The notes beneath the pieces are model-generated. The model searched no databases. It was not told where the DNA came from and saw nothing but the letters and a program-made list of their open reading frames with translations. A program made the translations under genes and the position numbers. A stretch of 64,000 nucleotides of DNA from Kiritimatiellia bacterium. Lineage in GTDB: Bacteria > Verrucomicrobiota > Kiritimatiellia > CAIVKH01. The stretch is taken from NCBI GenBank assembly GCA_027493775.1, contig JAOSKE010000001.1:1320917-1384916 (forward strand), read 5' to 3'. How positions within the stretch are numbered: the stretch's first letter is position 1; every line of letters starts with the position of its first letter. This document shows, one piece after another, positions 40,382 to 50,187 of the stretch.

Positions 40382-41491
40382 AACTTCTGAAGGTTTCCAA
40401 GCCGGAGTGGCAACCGTTGCGTAAACATCCGCCATTTTTAGCCACTCTTTAATTCGTTTGTTGGGAGCGACACTTCTGCCCCAATATTCCTTGAAGAGCG
40501 AACTCGGCATGTACTTCGCCGCCGAAATCATCTGCGATTCAATCCTCTGAAGCGCCTTTTGGACGTAAATACCGCCACGTGCCGGACCCGCAGCGCTCCC
40601 AGCCGAGAACGCATCTCTTGTCGCAAGAATGCCATGATAGGTAAGCAGGAACATAATTGGGTCAACATACTTGGTTCTATTCCGGCTTGATCCGACGATT
40701 TGCGGACAGAGCAAAGATGCCTCGGCGCGCATTTTCAGCTTTTCGTCCGCGCTCAGGTTGGCAAACAGCTGAACCTGTAGTGGTAGAGAGCGTGCATCGC
40801 CGGTTCCATCATCGAGCCACCACAGACGTTCGCCGCTCTTGAGTCGGCTGCGAGCATATTTCCGAATGTACCTCATTCGGCCCTCCTCGCTTAGTCGGGA
40901 AAATTGAGCGTATGTAATCCCGAATTTCTCAAAGAGCGATTCTTTGGCATCCAGATCAATCTCAAAGCGTGGAACATGCGAAGTTCTGACATGCATCACA
41001 CATTCTTCGTATCTTCCCCAACGAACTTCTGGAGCGCCGCCCATTTTTCCAAACACGACGTAAATATTTCTGATGTCTTCGTTCTTGAAGCGCTCAAACA
41101 CGCTGTTTGCAACTGATCGCCACGTGTCATTTACCGAGAACTTCACCTCGATACCGTACGCCCCGAGCGCGATGTCTGGAAACCCGTATGGGTGTGGTGT
41201 GAAATCAACGTCCAAACTGGACTCCTTCAACAGATCACTCGTGAGCTGACGCACCCGGCCTTCAAAAGCGCTGGAAGCCATAAATGGCTCGCCCTTCGCG
41301 CATTCATTCGTCAGGCGAAAACACAAACTATCAAGAACTTGCTCGAATTGCTTTTTGTTCAAGTCTTCTTTATGCACAAATCTTTTGATTTCCGCAAGGA
41401 CTGCACAGGAAACCCGACACGGCGGTAATAAACAGGCAGACGACAAATCGCTGACTGCGGCGAGGTCAAAACCGTAGCGGGCCGCCAGCAT
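40346..41491 (-). CDS. probable type II restriction endonuclease, PD-(D/E)xK fold
   Basis: This 381-residue protein has no assigned name. Near residues 105-130 it carries the nuclease pattern GFPDIALGAYGIEVKFSVND, i.e. PD followed by EVK (Asp, Glu, Lys of PD-(D/E)xK). The middle segment NIYVVFGKMGGAPEVRWGRY and the C-terminal half (ARSRLKSGERLWWLDDGTGD, RNRTKYVDPIMFLLTYHGIL) are soluble alpha/beta. The convergent 36-bp overlap with a C5 methyltransferase strongly suggests a restriction-modification pair. The start is uncertain: 41491 is the outermost, but MASSAFEGRV about 70 residues in is an alternative. Confidence 0.78.
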   Translation of the reverse strand: MLAARYGFDLAAVSDLSSACLLPPCRVSCAVLAEIKRFVHKEDLNKKQFEQVLDSLCFRLTNECAKGEPFMASSAFEGRVRQLTSDLLKESSLDVDFTPHPYGFPDIALGAYGIEVKFSVNDTWRSVANSVFERFKNEDIRNIYVVFGKMGGAPEVRWGRYEECVMHVRTSHVPRFEIDLDAKESLFEKFGITYAQFSRLSEEGRMRYIRKYARSRLKSGERLWWLDDGTGDARSLPLQVQLFANLSADEKLKMRAEASLLCPQIVGSSRNRTKYVDPIMFLLTYHGILATRDAFSAGSAAGPARGGIYVQKALQRIESQMISAAKYMPSSLFKEYWGRSVAPNKRIKEWLKMADVYATVATPAWKPSEVLFLGCSERSKN

Positions 41492-41677
41492 TGTTGGGCG
41501 GAGAGAGAGCGTTCGTCGGCAACATCGTGTCGGTTACGTTTTGCTGTTTCTCCGACGAGGCCCTTGCTCTGTATCAAGCGTTGTTGTGACCAGATTGTGC
41601 GAGTTGACGATTTCGGCAACGGCGGGATGGCGACGACGGCTCGTCGCGCCGTAATGTTCGCGCGTTATTGGGCGCGA

Positions 41678-41956
41678 CTACACCAGCGCTGTTTCGTTAT
41701 TTACGATCTCAACGCGCAGAGTTGGCTGCTCATCGCACAGGAGCGACTCGATCACTTCTCGAAGATTTGCGGTCAACTCCCTGAGCGTTTGGCCTTCCGC
41801 GCATGCGCCCTGTAATCCGGGAACATGGCCGAGATAGTGGCCGTGTGCATCGCAGCGCTCGACTACGGCTGTGAACTCCCGCACGACAGCAACGGGAATC
41901 GCGCAGCGAATTTTGATGATGCCAAGTCCGACCCGCGAACATGTGAACGTGTTCAT
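41678..41956 (-). CDS. HicB-like small protein, last gene of the exported-protein operon
   Basis: This 92-residue protein begins at ATG 41956, overlapping the upstream stop by ATGA, with GGAGAAAG before it. Residues 28-75 match the HicB antitoxin fold: FTAVVERCDAHGHYLGHVPG, then LQGACAEGQTLRELTANLRE, VIESLL. It lacks the C-terminal DNA-binding domain of full HicB, and no hicA toxin follows. The N-terminal extension (MNTFTCSRVGLGIIKIRCAI) is unusual, and an internal GTG before REFTAVVE is a possible second start. Confidence 0.68.
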   Translation of the reverse strand: MNTFTCSRVGLGIIKIRCAIPVAVVREFTAVVERCDAHGHYLGHVPGLQGACAEGQTLRELTANLREVIESLLCDEQPTLRVEIVNNETALV

Positions 41957-42882
41957 TTTCTTTCTCCAAATATGGCGTTAACGGCTTCATCCGCAGCGCG
42001 GCCGCCGATTGCGCCGGTGAAGCCACTGACGGTTGCGCCAGCGACCCCCGCCAGCACGCCAACCGCCTTGGCTTTGAAGCTATTCCTTCTCTGTTCCAAC
42101 GCCTCCTCCTCCGTTGCAGCAAGCCGCTCGGCCTGTCGCGTTTTTGCTTCCGCTTCCGCCTGTGCGCGCGCTTCCATCCTGCTTGCGTATTCCTGTTCCC
42201 AGGCCTCGCGTTCCGCAGCAACCTGCTGCATTCCCGCCTGCGCTTGTTCCAGGGCTTTCTGCCGGCGCTCATCGCGCATTCCCGCAAAGCGCTGCAATGT
42301 TGCGCCGCCCGCCGAGTCGCCGCCGTATTCGAGCGACTCCCCCTCCGCATCGCGCAGTGGATTGCGCGGCGGCATCGGTTGAGTCGGCGCTTGCGCAACG
42401 GGCGGGATAAGTGCGCTTAGAAATTCGACGCCGCTCTGCATGTCGCCCGAAACCCACTGTTGCATGCCCCAGCGCCGAAAGGCCTCGAAACCATCTGCAA
42501 CAGGGCCGGGCCAACTCGTTTGTGCGGCCAACTGCTCCAAATACGCCGAGTCGCTCGCGCGTTCGGCCCGGGTGAAGTCGGAAACAAATGACTCGAATTG
42601 CGAGCGCGCGTCAGCGCCAAGATTTTTTTCCAAGTCCACGCGGATCGCCTCTTGGAATGAATCCTGCCAATTATCTAGGCGCGCCTGCAGCCCCGACTTT
42701 GCGGCGGCTGGCGCTTGTGCGACAATTTCGGCGCCCTGCGCCTTCACGTGATTTAGGAGCAGGTAGCGCAGATAATTCGCGGTCAACACGCTTGCAGCCG
42801 GCTGCGCCGCTTCACACCGCGCGGCGATGGGTCCCGCGAGGAGGGCCATCCCGAACACCCCGACGAGGATTTTGCGAATCAT
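41953..42882 (-). CDS. exported helical protein with coiled coil and glycine-zipper tail
   Basis: This 309-residue hypothetical has a signal peptide (ILVGVFGMALLAGPIAARCE). A helical domain follows (LTANYLRYLLLNHVKAQGAE, VDLEKNLGADARSQFESFVS), then a long Glu/Ala/Arg coiled coil (about residues 215-270: KALEQAQAGMQQVAAEREAW, EAEAKTRQAERLAATEEEAL). Near the C-terminus is a small glycine-zipper (GVLAGVAGATVSGFTGAIGG). The start has an AGGAG motif. It is 14 bp after the preceding lipoprotein gene and its stop overlaps the HicB-like gene by ATGA. Function unknown; it may sit at the envelope. Confidence 0.78.
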   Translation of the reverse strand: MIRKILVGVFGMALLAGPIAARCEAAQPAASVLTANYLRYLLLNHVKAQGAEIVAQAPAAAKSGLQARLDNWQDSFQEAIRVDLEKNLGADARSQFESFVSDFTRAERASDSAYLEQLAAQTSWPGPVADGFEAFRRWGMQQWVSGDMQSGVEFLSALIPPVAQAPTQPMPPRNPLRDAEGESLEYGGDSAGGATLQRFAGMRDERRQKALEQAQAGMQQVAAEREAWEQEYASRMEARAQAEAEAKTRQAERLAATEEEALEQRRNSFKAKAVGVLAGVAGATVSGFTGAIGGRAADEAVNAIFGERK

Positions 42883-42896
42883 GGCGCGTTCTCCTG

Positions 42897-43817
42897 TTAA
42901 TTGCCCGTCACTTTCAGTTGAATGTGTGCCGATCCTATATCCAGTGCGCTAAACTTAATATCCGCAGGTGGATTCAACACGATCGTCTCGGCGAGCTCTT
43001 CGCTCGGCACGGTTGCATCGAGTTCAAAGATCGCGACTCCTGCGGTATAGTTGCGTTGCACGACGTTGACCGCCTGGCCCTTCAGACTCATCAGTTGTTC
43101 ACGCACCGCCTTCAATTTCCACAACTGGTCCACGCCGCCGATGGTCACCGTCATGTGGTTCAAGCGCTGCGCGCTGCGTCCGCCGGAACGCGCCCACGCG
43201 CTCAACATCGCGGGAAGGAGGCGGTCGAGACATTTTTTGCCCGCGGCCTTAATGGCCTTCGCACTGCCAGCGACATCGTCGAGTCCGATGATGGAGGCGT
43301 CCTCCGAAGCCGATGCCAAGGCCATTGAATTGTCTGTTCGCACCGCGCGAAGAGTCGCGGCGGCCTGATAGGATCGCAGATTGGAATCGCTGATGCGCCG
43401 CGCGGAGGGTTTGGCGACGACCTCGCCAATGATGACGATATCTGCGCCGAACTGCAGGCCCAGCGCCGCCGCGCCCTTGTTGTCGCCCGCCATGCGCAGC
43501 AATTCCTGGCTTTTGCCGAGATTGGATTGGACCATGTCCTGATCTACCACCGGTACGTTTTGTTCCAACAGCATTTGAATCGCCATTGCCTCGACTTCCG
43601 CCGTGGGAATGGTTCCCAGATTCTTTTCATCCACCAACAACATGACGCGTGGCAACTGTGAAGCGGCCTGACGCTGTACTGCGGCGGCAGCCTCTGTTGT
43701 CCGCGGGACGGGGCGAGAAGCCCGGCTGGATGGCGCGCTGGCCATCTCCGGCGATTGGCAGGCGGACAACATCAAGGCGACGGCGGCCAGAGCGCAGGAA
43801 AAATCAAATCGTTTCAT
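42897..43817 (-). CDS. LpoB/CsgG-like outer-membrane lipoprotein
   Basis: This 306-residue protein has a lipobox LMLSAC. It then has a TolB/CsgG-like alpha-beta fold: RVMLLVDEKNLGTIPTAEVE, MLLEQNVPVVDQDMVQSNLG, ALGLQFGADIVIIGEVVAKP, and a second copy-like segment at about residues 210-290. Such proteins act in the outer membrane, in curli secretion (CsgG) or as activators of peptidoglycan synthases (LpoB); which applies here is not known. GAAGGAGGC precedes the start. It is 15 bp from the gene before it and 14 bp from the gene after. Confidence 0.78.
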   Translation of the reverse strand: MKRFDFSCALAAVALMLSACQSPEMASAPSSRASRPVPRTTEAAAAVQRQAASQLPRVMLLVDEKNLGTIPTAEVEAMAIQMLLEQNVPVVDQDMVQSNLGKSQELLRMAGDNKGAAALGLQFGADIVIIGEVVAKPSARRISDSNLRSYQAAATLRAVRTDNSMALASASEDASIIGLDDVAGSAKAIKAAGKKCLDRLLPAMLSAWARSGGRSAQRLNHMTVTIGGVDQLWKLKAVREQLMSLKGQAVNVVQRNYTAGVAIFELDATVPSEELAETIVLNPPADIKFSALDIGSAHIQLKVTGN

Positions 43818-43832
43818 GTCGCCTCCTTCACC

Positions 43833-44420
43833 TCATCGGGATTTTTTCAACTCGCAAAACAGGGAACCCACCATTGTGTGCATCACGCGTCGGGCGTGTT
43901 GAGGCAGGGTGATTTCGGGCCGCGCCCCGCGTTCCGCAAAATCCACGCTCCACATTACGCGGCCCGTGCCGCAATGAATCAGGCGCGCGGAAACACCCAC
44001 GACCGGATAGCTGCGCCCGCGATGCGCCACGGTTCCATATTCATCCACCGTGCCGATGATTACTCCATCCGCGCCCAGCATATTGCCGATCTCAACCGCC
44101 TTCGCCGTCGAAAGCCCCGCGAGCGCCAACTCGGACTCGTTCAGCACCGTGGCCATCTGGCCGCGTTCGACCAACTCGTAGCGTTCGATGTGCAGCATTT
44201 CCGTCACCATCATATCGGACACCGAATTTCCGATCAGCTCCGTGGGCGCTTTGAACGGCATGATCGCCACTTTGCGAATGGAGCGGCCTTGCCCCGGCGT
44301 GACATACACATTCGCGTTGCCCTGCGTATCCTTGAAATACTTGGATTGTGGAGAGGCGCAGCCAGCCGTCGCCCACGCCAATCCAACGCACAGGCTGAAA
44401 CGCAGAAAGTGAAGATTCAT
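43833..44420 (-). CDS. CsgG-family lipoprotein
   Basis: This 195-residue lipoprotein has lipobox ATAGC at the signal-peptide end. The mature part has IRKVAIMPFKAPTELIGNSV, MVTEMLHIERYELVERGQMA, IGNMLGADGVIIGTVDEYGT and VSARLIHCGTGRVMWSVDFA. That is the core CsgG fold (curli-export nonamer), without the extra C-terminal part. It may form an outer-membrane ring. It lies between two other lipoprotein genes, 13-15 bp apart. Confidence 0.83.
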   Translation of the reverse strand: MNLHFLRFSLCVGLAWATAGCASPQSKYFKDTQGNANVYVTPGQGRSIRKVAIMPFKAPTELIGNSVSDMMVTEMLHIERYELVERGQMATVLNESELALAGLSTAKAVEIGNMLGADGVIIGTVDEYGTVAHRGRSYPVVGVSARLIHCGTGRVMWSVDFAERGARPEITLPQHARRVMHTMVGSLFCELKKSR

Positions 44421-44433
44421 GACGTGCCTTCTT

Positions 44434-45039
44434 TCATTTTAATCCCCCGCCCATTCGCTCCTGAACTGCTTGTTCGATTTTTTTGAATAGAGTTGCATAG
44501 ACCTCATCGAGAGAAACTTCAACGGACTCCTCTTTTGCGGGCGCGTTGATGATGACCTCGCGTCGGTCAACTTTGCTGGGGTAGGACATGGCGGGAAGTG
44601 AGCCGCGCCGCGATAAAACAATTCGCGCCCTTGCGCGACTATTCGGCCATTTTTCGATGTGGGCGACCATTTCATCCCAGCGCGTCCATTGATCTTTTTC
44701 AGAGCCGCGTTTTTCAATCGTTGCGCGGCGCCATTCAAAGCTCGTGATCGCTTCCTCCTTCGGTCCCAGCGGTTCCAGGCGCTTTCCGGTTGAAGCGCGG
44801 ATAATGCCGCTCGCGCGATCCGCCGCATCGAGGCTCCAACCCAGGTCCTGAAGCGTTGCCACCATCGCCGAAAACACAATGTCGTCCGATGCCATGAACA
44901 CGCGCGTCTGCATCGCGGCGCGTTCTTCGGGCAGGACTTCGGATGGCGTGACCACAATAGCCATCCGCTGTCCGAAATGGCAGCCGCTGAATAAAAACAG
45001 CGCGATGAACAGCGCCCTCTGGAACATTATTCTTTTCAT
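44434..45039 (-). CDS. putative lipoprotein of the exported-protein operon
   Basis: This protein of about 201 residues begins MKRIMFQRALFIALFLFSGC, with the lipobox Cys at residue 20. The mature domain is not recognised: VFMASDDIVFSAMVATLQDL, then GWSLDAADRASGIIRASTGK. The family seems to have a DUF-type fold often found near CsgG lipoproteins. ATG 45039 is chosen for the signal. An upstream ATG at 45078 overlaps the preceding stop by ATGA, so coupled initiation there is possible. Confidence 0.75.
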   Translation of the reverse strand: MKRIMFQRALFIALFLFSGCHFGQRMAIVVTPSEVLPEERAAMQTRVFMASDDIVFSAMVATLQDLGWSLDAADRASGIIRASTGKRLEPLGPKEEAITSFEWRRATIEKRGSEKDQWTRWDEMVAHIEKWPNSRARARIVLSRRGSLPAMSYPSKVDRREVIINAPAKEESVEVSLDEVYATLFKKIEQAVQERMGGGLK

Positions 45040-45074
45040 GAGCTTTTGTTCCTTTTTCGATGTCGTTTGAATCG

Positions 45075-48000
45075 TCATGGTGGCAATCCGTTGTCCTTCT
45101 TCCATTTCGCGAGACATTGCGCACACACCCCGCTGATATTTCCCGACTTCTTCACGCCGTTCGGCGACAGATAGGAAAAACTCTGGGCGTGAAAGTCCAA
45201 CGCGTACTTTCCGCATTTCGGACAGCGATGATTCCCCTTGCAGGCGTTGCACATGAGCATGGTCTTGCCCTCGATGGTCGTGACGGGCGCACCCGGATAT
45301 TTTCCGCAAATCTCGCACGTCTTGGTCGCGGGCGGCGGGATGACCATTGTCTCGCGCAGGGCCGTTGCGCCGGGGCATTTGTGACCCACCGACGGGTTGT
45401 ACATTTGTCCGCACACCGGGCAGAGCGCATCTATAAAAATCTGCGGTTGCGCTGGCGACGGCTCGCTCGGGCTGGAGGGCGGCGATCCGCTCGTCGTCTT
45501 CAGCGGAGCGCTCCCGCCGCTTCCGTTCTGACTGCTCCCGCCGCCACCCGGATGCGAAGCGCCGCTCTTGATCGGCGCAGAACCGGAAGACGACGGAACG
45601 GCGCCACCCCCTACGCTCGCGCCGATGGCCGGACTCGACACTTCGGCTTTCTTCGATCTGTGTGAATCGAAAATCTCGCCCGCGACATGGCTGCCCGCGC
45701 CTTCGCCAAAGCGCTGCCCGGCTTGTTGGAGTCCACTGCCGATCCCGCTGATGATGGCGTCGCCGACGATGTGGGCGTCTTTCGCGTCTTCTGTGCGGAT
45801 TTTCTGTTGGCTGCCCCGGCTGATATCTTGTGCCGCATGTCCGGCCGAATCCACAACGCGCTTCGCTTCGGTCAATGTCTGGTCGCCCGCCGTTGATGCG
45901 TCCTGAATTCTGAGCGCATCGCCCATCACGGAGAGGCCGCTGGATGTCTTCTGATCCGCTTTGGCGGATTTTGTTCCGATAAGCCCGCCCAGCGCATCGG
46001 TTGTTTTCGATGGAACCGTTCCGGATTCCACCCGCGCTTCGCTCTCTGCCAAGCTTCGCGGGCCCGGCGCAAACGCGCGCGAGAATGTGCGGGCGCAGCC
46101 CGGAATACTGAGAATCTCCGCAGTCACTTCATCCGTACCGCTCACCGAGCCGATGGGGCGAATCACGGTCGCGCGGTGGCCATATCCCTCCGCAATGCCT
46201 GACCAGCCATCGGAGCCTTTCACTGTAATTCGCACCGTCTGGCCGGAACATCCCTCCACCCAGTAACTTTGGCTCGCCATTAAAGACGTCCGCGTTTCTC
46301 CGCTCGGATCCGTCTCGCTTGTTCCGGCAGCGGATGAGCCGCCGCCAATCTGCATGCACTCGTCGCACCCGACGCCAACTTCAGTGTCAACCACCTCCGC
46401 TTCGGTGGGGCCCGGTTCACGGGGCGTTTCCGCCTGTGTCGCGCGGATGGGTTTTTCCGGCTCGGCGGGTTCAGCGTGTTCGGTGGGCGCAGCGGGCGTG
46501 GCAACGACGCCCGGCGTCGGTTTGACCGGTTGGCCAGGATGAGCGGCTTCGGTTTTTTTCTCTTTTGCTGTTGGTGCACCGGACGGCGCGCGCTCTTGCG
46601 GTGGCGCGACATCTGCGGGCGTCGCGCCGGGCTGAGGTTGTGTAGTTGTAGGAGTGCGGGGCCGCGGTGCGCTCGGTTCCGAACCAGCCGGACCGATACC
46701 TGCTCCTGCCGACCCCGCACCCCCTCGTGAAGGTTGCGGGACAGTGGGTTTCTTCGTTGTTGCGGGCGCCTTTGCTCGCGCGCCCGTTGTTGGCTTGGTC
46801 TTGTCGCAATCGTTGTGCGGGCGCAGACGGAAATGAAGCGTCTTGGCTGTCCCGACTTCGCCCTCGCCCATGGCGGAGGAGTCCCATGTGGCCGCTTTCG
46901 CAAAAATAGTCACCCGCCCGGTATAGGCCTCGAGGGGCCGCGTGTATTCATACTCCCCGGTTTCTTCATTCAAGCCGCGTCGCAATGAGGGATCCACCAC
47001 AAAGGTCACGCGGCGCGAGTTTGTTTCCTCGTCCTTTTTCGGCGAGCTCTCCACCGCAATCAGCGGCCATCCCGGATCGTATCTGAACCGCGTGTTGCCG
47101 CGACCGCCGCGACTTTCCACCGTGATGGTGACCGAATCGCCCGGGCACACTTCCGCCGGCGAAAGGCTCGCCTCAATGGTGAATGGTTCTTCAAAGGGTT
47201 TCTGATGCTTGTCATCAATTTGCCCAAGCACGCGAGGCGAGTTGGTCGGCAAATTGAACATGGCGAGACAGGTCGAAATGCCGGGGTTGCCCCATCCAAT
47301 GAAACTGCGCCAGCAACCAAAGCCCTGGGCCATGCACGGGCCGTTTCCGAGGCTGTCGCAGGAATACTGCGGCTGTGGATTTTTCGGGAGCGTCAGGTTG
47401 TAGCCCTGATACACCCAGAGATTTGCGTTGAGCGACATACGGCACAGGCAGTCCAACAATTCAGCGACCTCGCCTCGACTCAACTGGTCGAATGAACGCG
47501 GCTGCTCCTTCCATTTGTTCTTCGCAATCATTTCTTCGCGCAGCTCCTTCAGCCCCTTGTTGAAGGTATCGAGCGATCCATTCTTGTACGCTGCGGCCAA
47601 CGCAGCGGCGCGCTCCGGAGGGACACCCATTCCGAGCAAGTTGCTCAGAACCTCATCCGAAGTCTTTGCGCCGTTCGCCATTGCGCGCTTGTTGAATTCC
47701 TCATCCGGCAAATTCTTTTCCCAGTATTTCGAATTCGTATCGCCCATCTCGCCGCCAGCCGCCGCGCCATAGCCGTACCCCTTGTATCCGCCATAGAGTC
47801 CACCCACCAGCGCCCCCACCGTGCCGCCCAATGCGGTGCCCGCTCCCGGAATGACCGAGCCGATAGCCGCGCCCAACGCGCCACCCGCTTTTGCGCCAGC
47901 CATGCCGCCCGCCACGCCGCCCGCCGTTCCGCCGGTGAACTCGCCCAGCTTCACTCCGGCCGTGTAGGACGGATCATCGGACTTCGCCACGGTGTAAATG

Positions 48001-49282
48001 GCATGTGCGCCACCGAGCGCAATCAGCGTGGCGCCCAGTTTGCTCGGCGGCGCGTTGGGCGGCGCTTTGGGCGCGCCGCGCGCAGCGTTCGCCACATTTT
48101 GAGCGAAGTTCGCGCCCTGCGCTTTTCGTATCGCCTCAAGCGCCTCGCCCTGCGCGGATGGCGAAAGCCCCTTCATCGTTTGCGCAATCGCTTGCTGGCT
48201 CTGCGCAATCATGCGCGGATCGCCGGATGCCTGCGCGGCTTTGGCCAGATTCTGCATATAGTTCTGCGTCGCCTGCGCGGCAAAATGCTCACTCATCGCG
48301 CTCGCCGCCGCGGCGCCGCCCTTGTTCGATGCGTCGCGCACTGCGGCGGCATTAATCGTCGCGCTGGGCGGCGCAACGGGAGTGATGCCGCCCACTTGGC
48401 TCGCAAGTTTGCTGCCCGTTTCCGTGATGCGCGTGATGTATTTCGCGCCATTGTGCCGCAGGATCTGCGCCTCCGCCTCCATGGCCGCGCGCTCTGCGCC
48501 TTGCGGCAGTTTTCGCGCGGCGGCATCGAGATTGTTTGCTGCGGCAAAGTGCTGACTCGCCAAATCCTTGACCTGATTTACCCGCGCATTCGCTTCGGCA
48601 ACGGAAAGGGGCTGACCGGCGCGAATTTTCGATTCGGCCACCGCCGCGAGCGGATCCGTATAGACCACCTCGCCCAAGCGATCAGCCACCTTGATCGCCT
48701 TGCGCCATTCGGACTCACTCATGTCACGCGGATCAGGCAGCAGGGACGTATTGGTGTTCGGGGACGGCCTCCGGTTTTGACTCCGCTCTTTTCTAAGAAC
48801 TCCACCACGTTCTTGTTGTAGGAATCGCGCGCGTTCCCGATCTGATTCGCCGTCATCGGTTTTCCCGACGTGCCGGATCGGAAAATGCCGTCCGTATCCG
48901 TGCCAGGAGTCGGATCAAACGCCTTCCCCGGAGCGGTTTGTTGCGGTGTGTATCGCAAGCCGTTTTGCGAGGCGGCATTTTGCAACTGAACGTCGTTGAG
49001 GCGCGCGAAGTTCGCCTGATTCGCCTTATACACCTCCAGCGGCAGGCGTTTGGGGTCGGCGATGGCAAGGTTTTGCAGCGTCGTGTTGTGCTTGAACGCC
49101 AGCGCCTGTGAATAGTCGCTCGCGCTGGGGCCGTTCTTCGACACGTCCCTGAACGCGGCCATGATCTCATCGAGCGATTCCTGCGCGTGAAGCGTCGACG
49201 GCAGGAAGAAGAGGAACGACAACCATACGGCTGCGAGCGCCGGAATCGGGCGACGCAGGCCGTATGGACGAATCATTGTCAT
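45075..49282 (-). CDS. giant exported protein: glycine-zipper, Ig-like domains, C-terminal zinc ribbons (one frame slip)
   Basis: This is one gene of about 1,402 residues once a missing G in 48760-48763 (C run on the coding strand) is restored; otherwise it appears as a 187-residue and a 1,215-residue frame. ATG 49282 overlaps the preceding stop (TAATG). Order: signal peptide (WLSFLFFLPSTLHAQESL); a helical region to about residue 430; a long glycine-zipper at about 450-515 (GGTAGGVAGGMAGAKAGGAL); a Cys/Trp-rich segment (CMAQGFGCWRSFIGWGNPGI); an Ig-like domain (AEVCPGDSVTITVESRGGRG); a Pro/Ala-rich linker; a second Ig-like strand set; and CxxC ribbons (CPVCGQ, CEICGK, CNACKG, CPKCGK, CAQCLA). 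It is not a known family to me. It is probably envelope-bound or secreted and partner to the lipoproteins. Confidence 0.8.
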
Positions 49283-49779
49283 TATTTTTTCTCAGTTGAA
49301 GACTCGGGGAGAAACACGGTTTGTTCCGCGAGCAAATCCAACTCGCGATTTTTCATTCGCAATTCGAGCATTGCGAGGTCGGCGTCAAATCGCCTGCGAA
49401 CCAGCTTGCTGATTCCATCGCTCAAGGTGGAGGAGACCATCAGCGATTTTTTTCCGACGGGCGACTCGTAGAACTTGCGCAGGGCATCCATCTCATCGTC
49501 GGTATAGTTCGCCATGTAGAGCGTGATCAGCTCGTCCTTCACGCGCGACCAGCCGAGCGTTTCCTCGGCGTAGTCCACGACAATATCGCGATAGCGCACG
49601 AAGTCGGGCGTGTCGTTCACGACCTGTCGCGCGAATATGGCGATGGTGATCGTCCAGTTTTCTTCCAGCATCATCGCCGTCATCAAGCGCTCGGCCTTCT
49701 CCTTGTTCTTCGCCTGCGCAAAAGAGGGGCTGACTGTGGTCAGCATCGCCAAACCGATTAACAGAAAGCGAATTTTCAT
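49282..49779 (-). CDS. DUF2059-like exported protein, first gene of the operon
   Basis: This 165-residue protein has a signal peptide (FLLIGLAMLTTVSPSFAQ). A helical domain like DUF2059 follows: AERLMTAMMLEENWTITIAI, and LITLYMANYTDDEMDALRKF with the KFYESPVGKKSL motif common to that family. ATG 49779 is preceded by AAGGAG. The stop overlaps the next start by TAATG. It is the first gene of a seven-gene unit running to 41678. DUF2059 proteins occur in envelopes; the role is unknown. Confidence 0.82.
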   Translation of the reverse strand: MKIRFLLIGLAMLTTVSPSFAQAKNKEKAERLMTAMMLEENWTITIAIFARQVVNDTPDFVRYRDIVVDYAEETLGWSRVKDELITLYMANYTDDEMDALRKFYESPVGKKSLMVSSTLSDGISKLVRRRFDADLAMLELRMKNRELDLLAEQTVFLPESSTEKK

Positions 49780-49794
49780 GGCGCGACTCCTTCA

Positions 49795-50187
49795 AAATGA
49801 AAGATGTGAGGGCATGGATTCGTGTCCGTTAGGCGGCGCGCATGGAACAATGAAACGAGCGCCGAAAAAACGAGCGGCGAGGATGGAGCGAATCGCGCAC
49901 GGGTGGAACAGCGAGAGGACCTCGCCACGACATCGCATGAGGCGTTGCTCAAGACTGCCCGCTCTCTTTTCATGGCCACGCCATCCGCCTCCCGTGCAGT
50001 GACAAGGTGAGCACCTCCCCCCCCAAGCCGTCACTGCCCGCCTCCGCTAGTATAGTTACACTGAGATTGCTACTAGGGTCAACGGCGAGGGCTATCAGGG
50101 AAAGCCTGAAAAATAAGGGCAAAAAACCAAAAACGCTCACGAACGGCCCATCGCAATGAAGCGGTGTGCCTCGCGGCGCGAGCGCGA
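49795..50187. other. intergenic region upstream of the exported-protein operon
   Basis: I see no convincing gene. It probably holds the promoter of the minus-strand operon. TTGACC (50077-50082) and TATACT (50049-50054), both on the minus strand, are 22 bp apart, too far for a standard promoter. Confidence 0.4.

Noticed and set aside
41461..41660. Possible integron attC site (GTTGGGC near 41492)
   Set aside because: No matching RYYYAAC partner at a fitting distance and no integrase gene; the match is short and expected by chance.
50049..50082. TTGACC / TATACT promoter for the exported-protein operon
   Set aside because: The spacer is 22 bp, too long for a sigma70 promoter.
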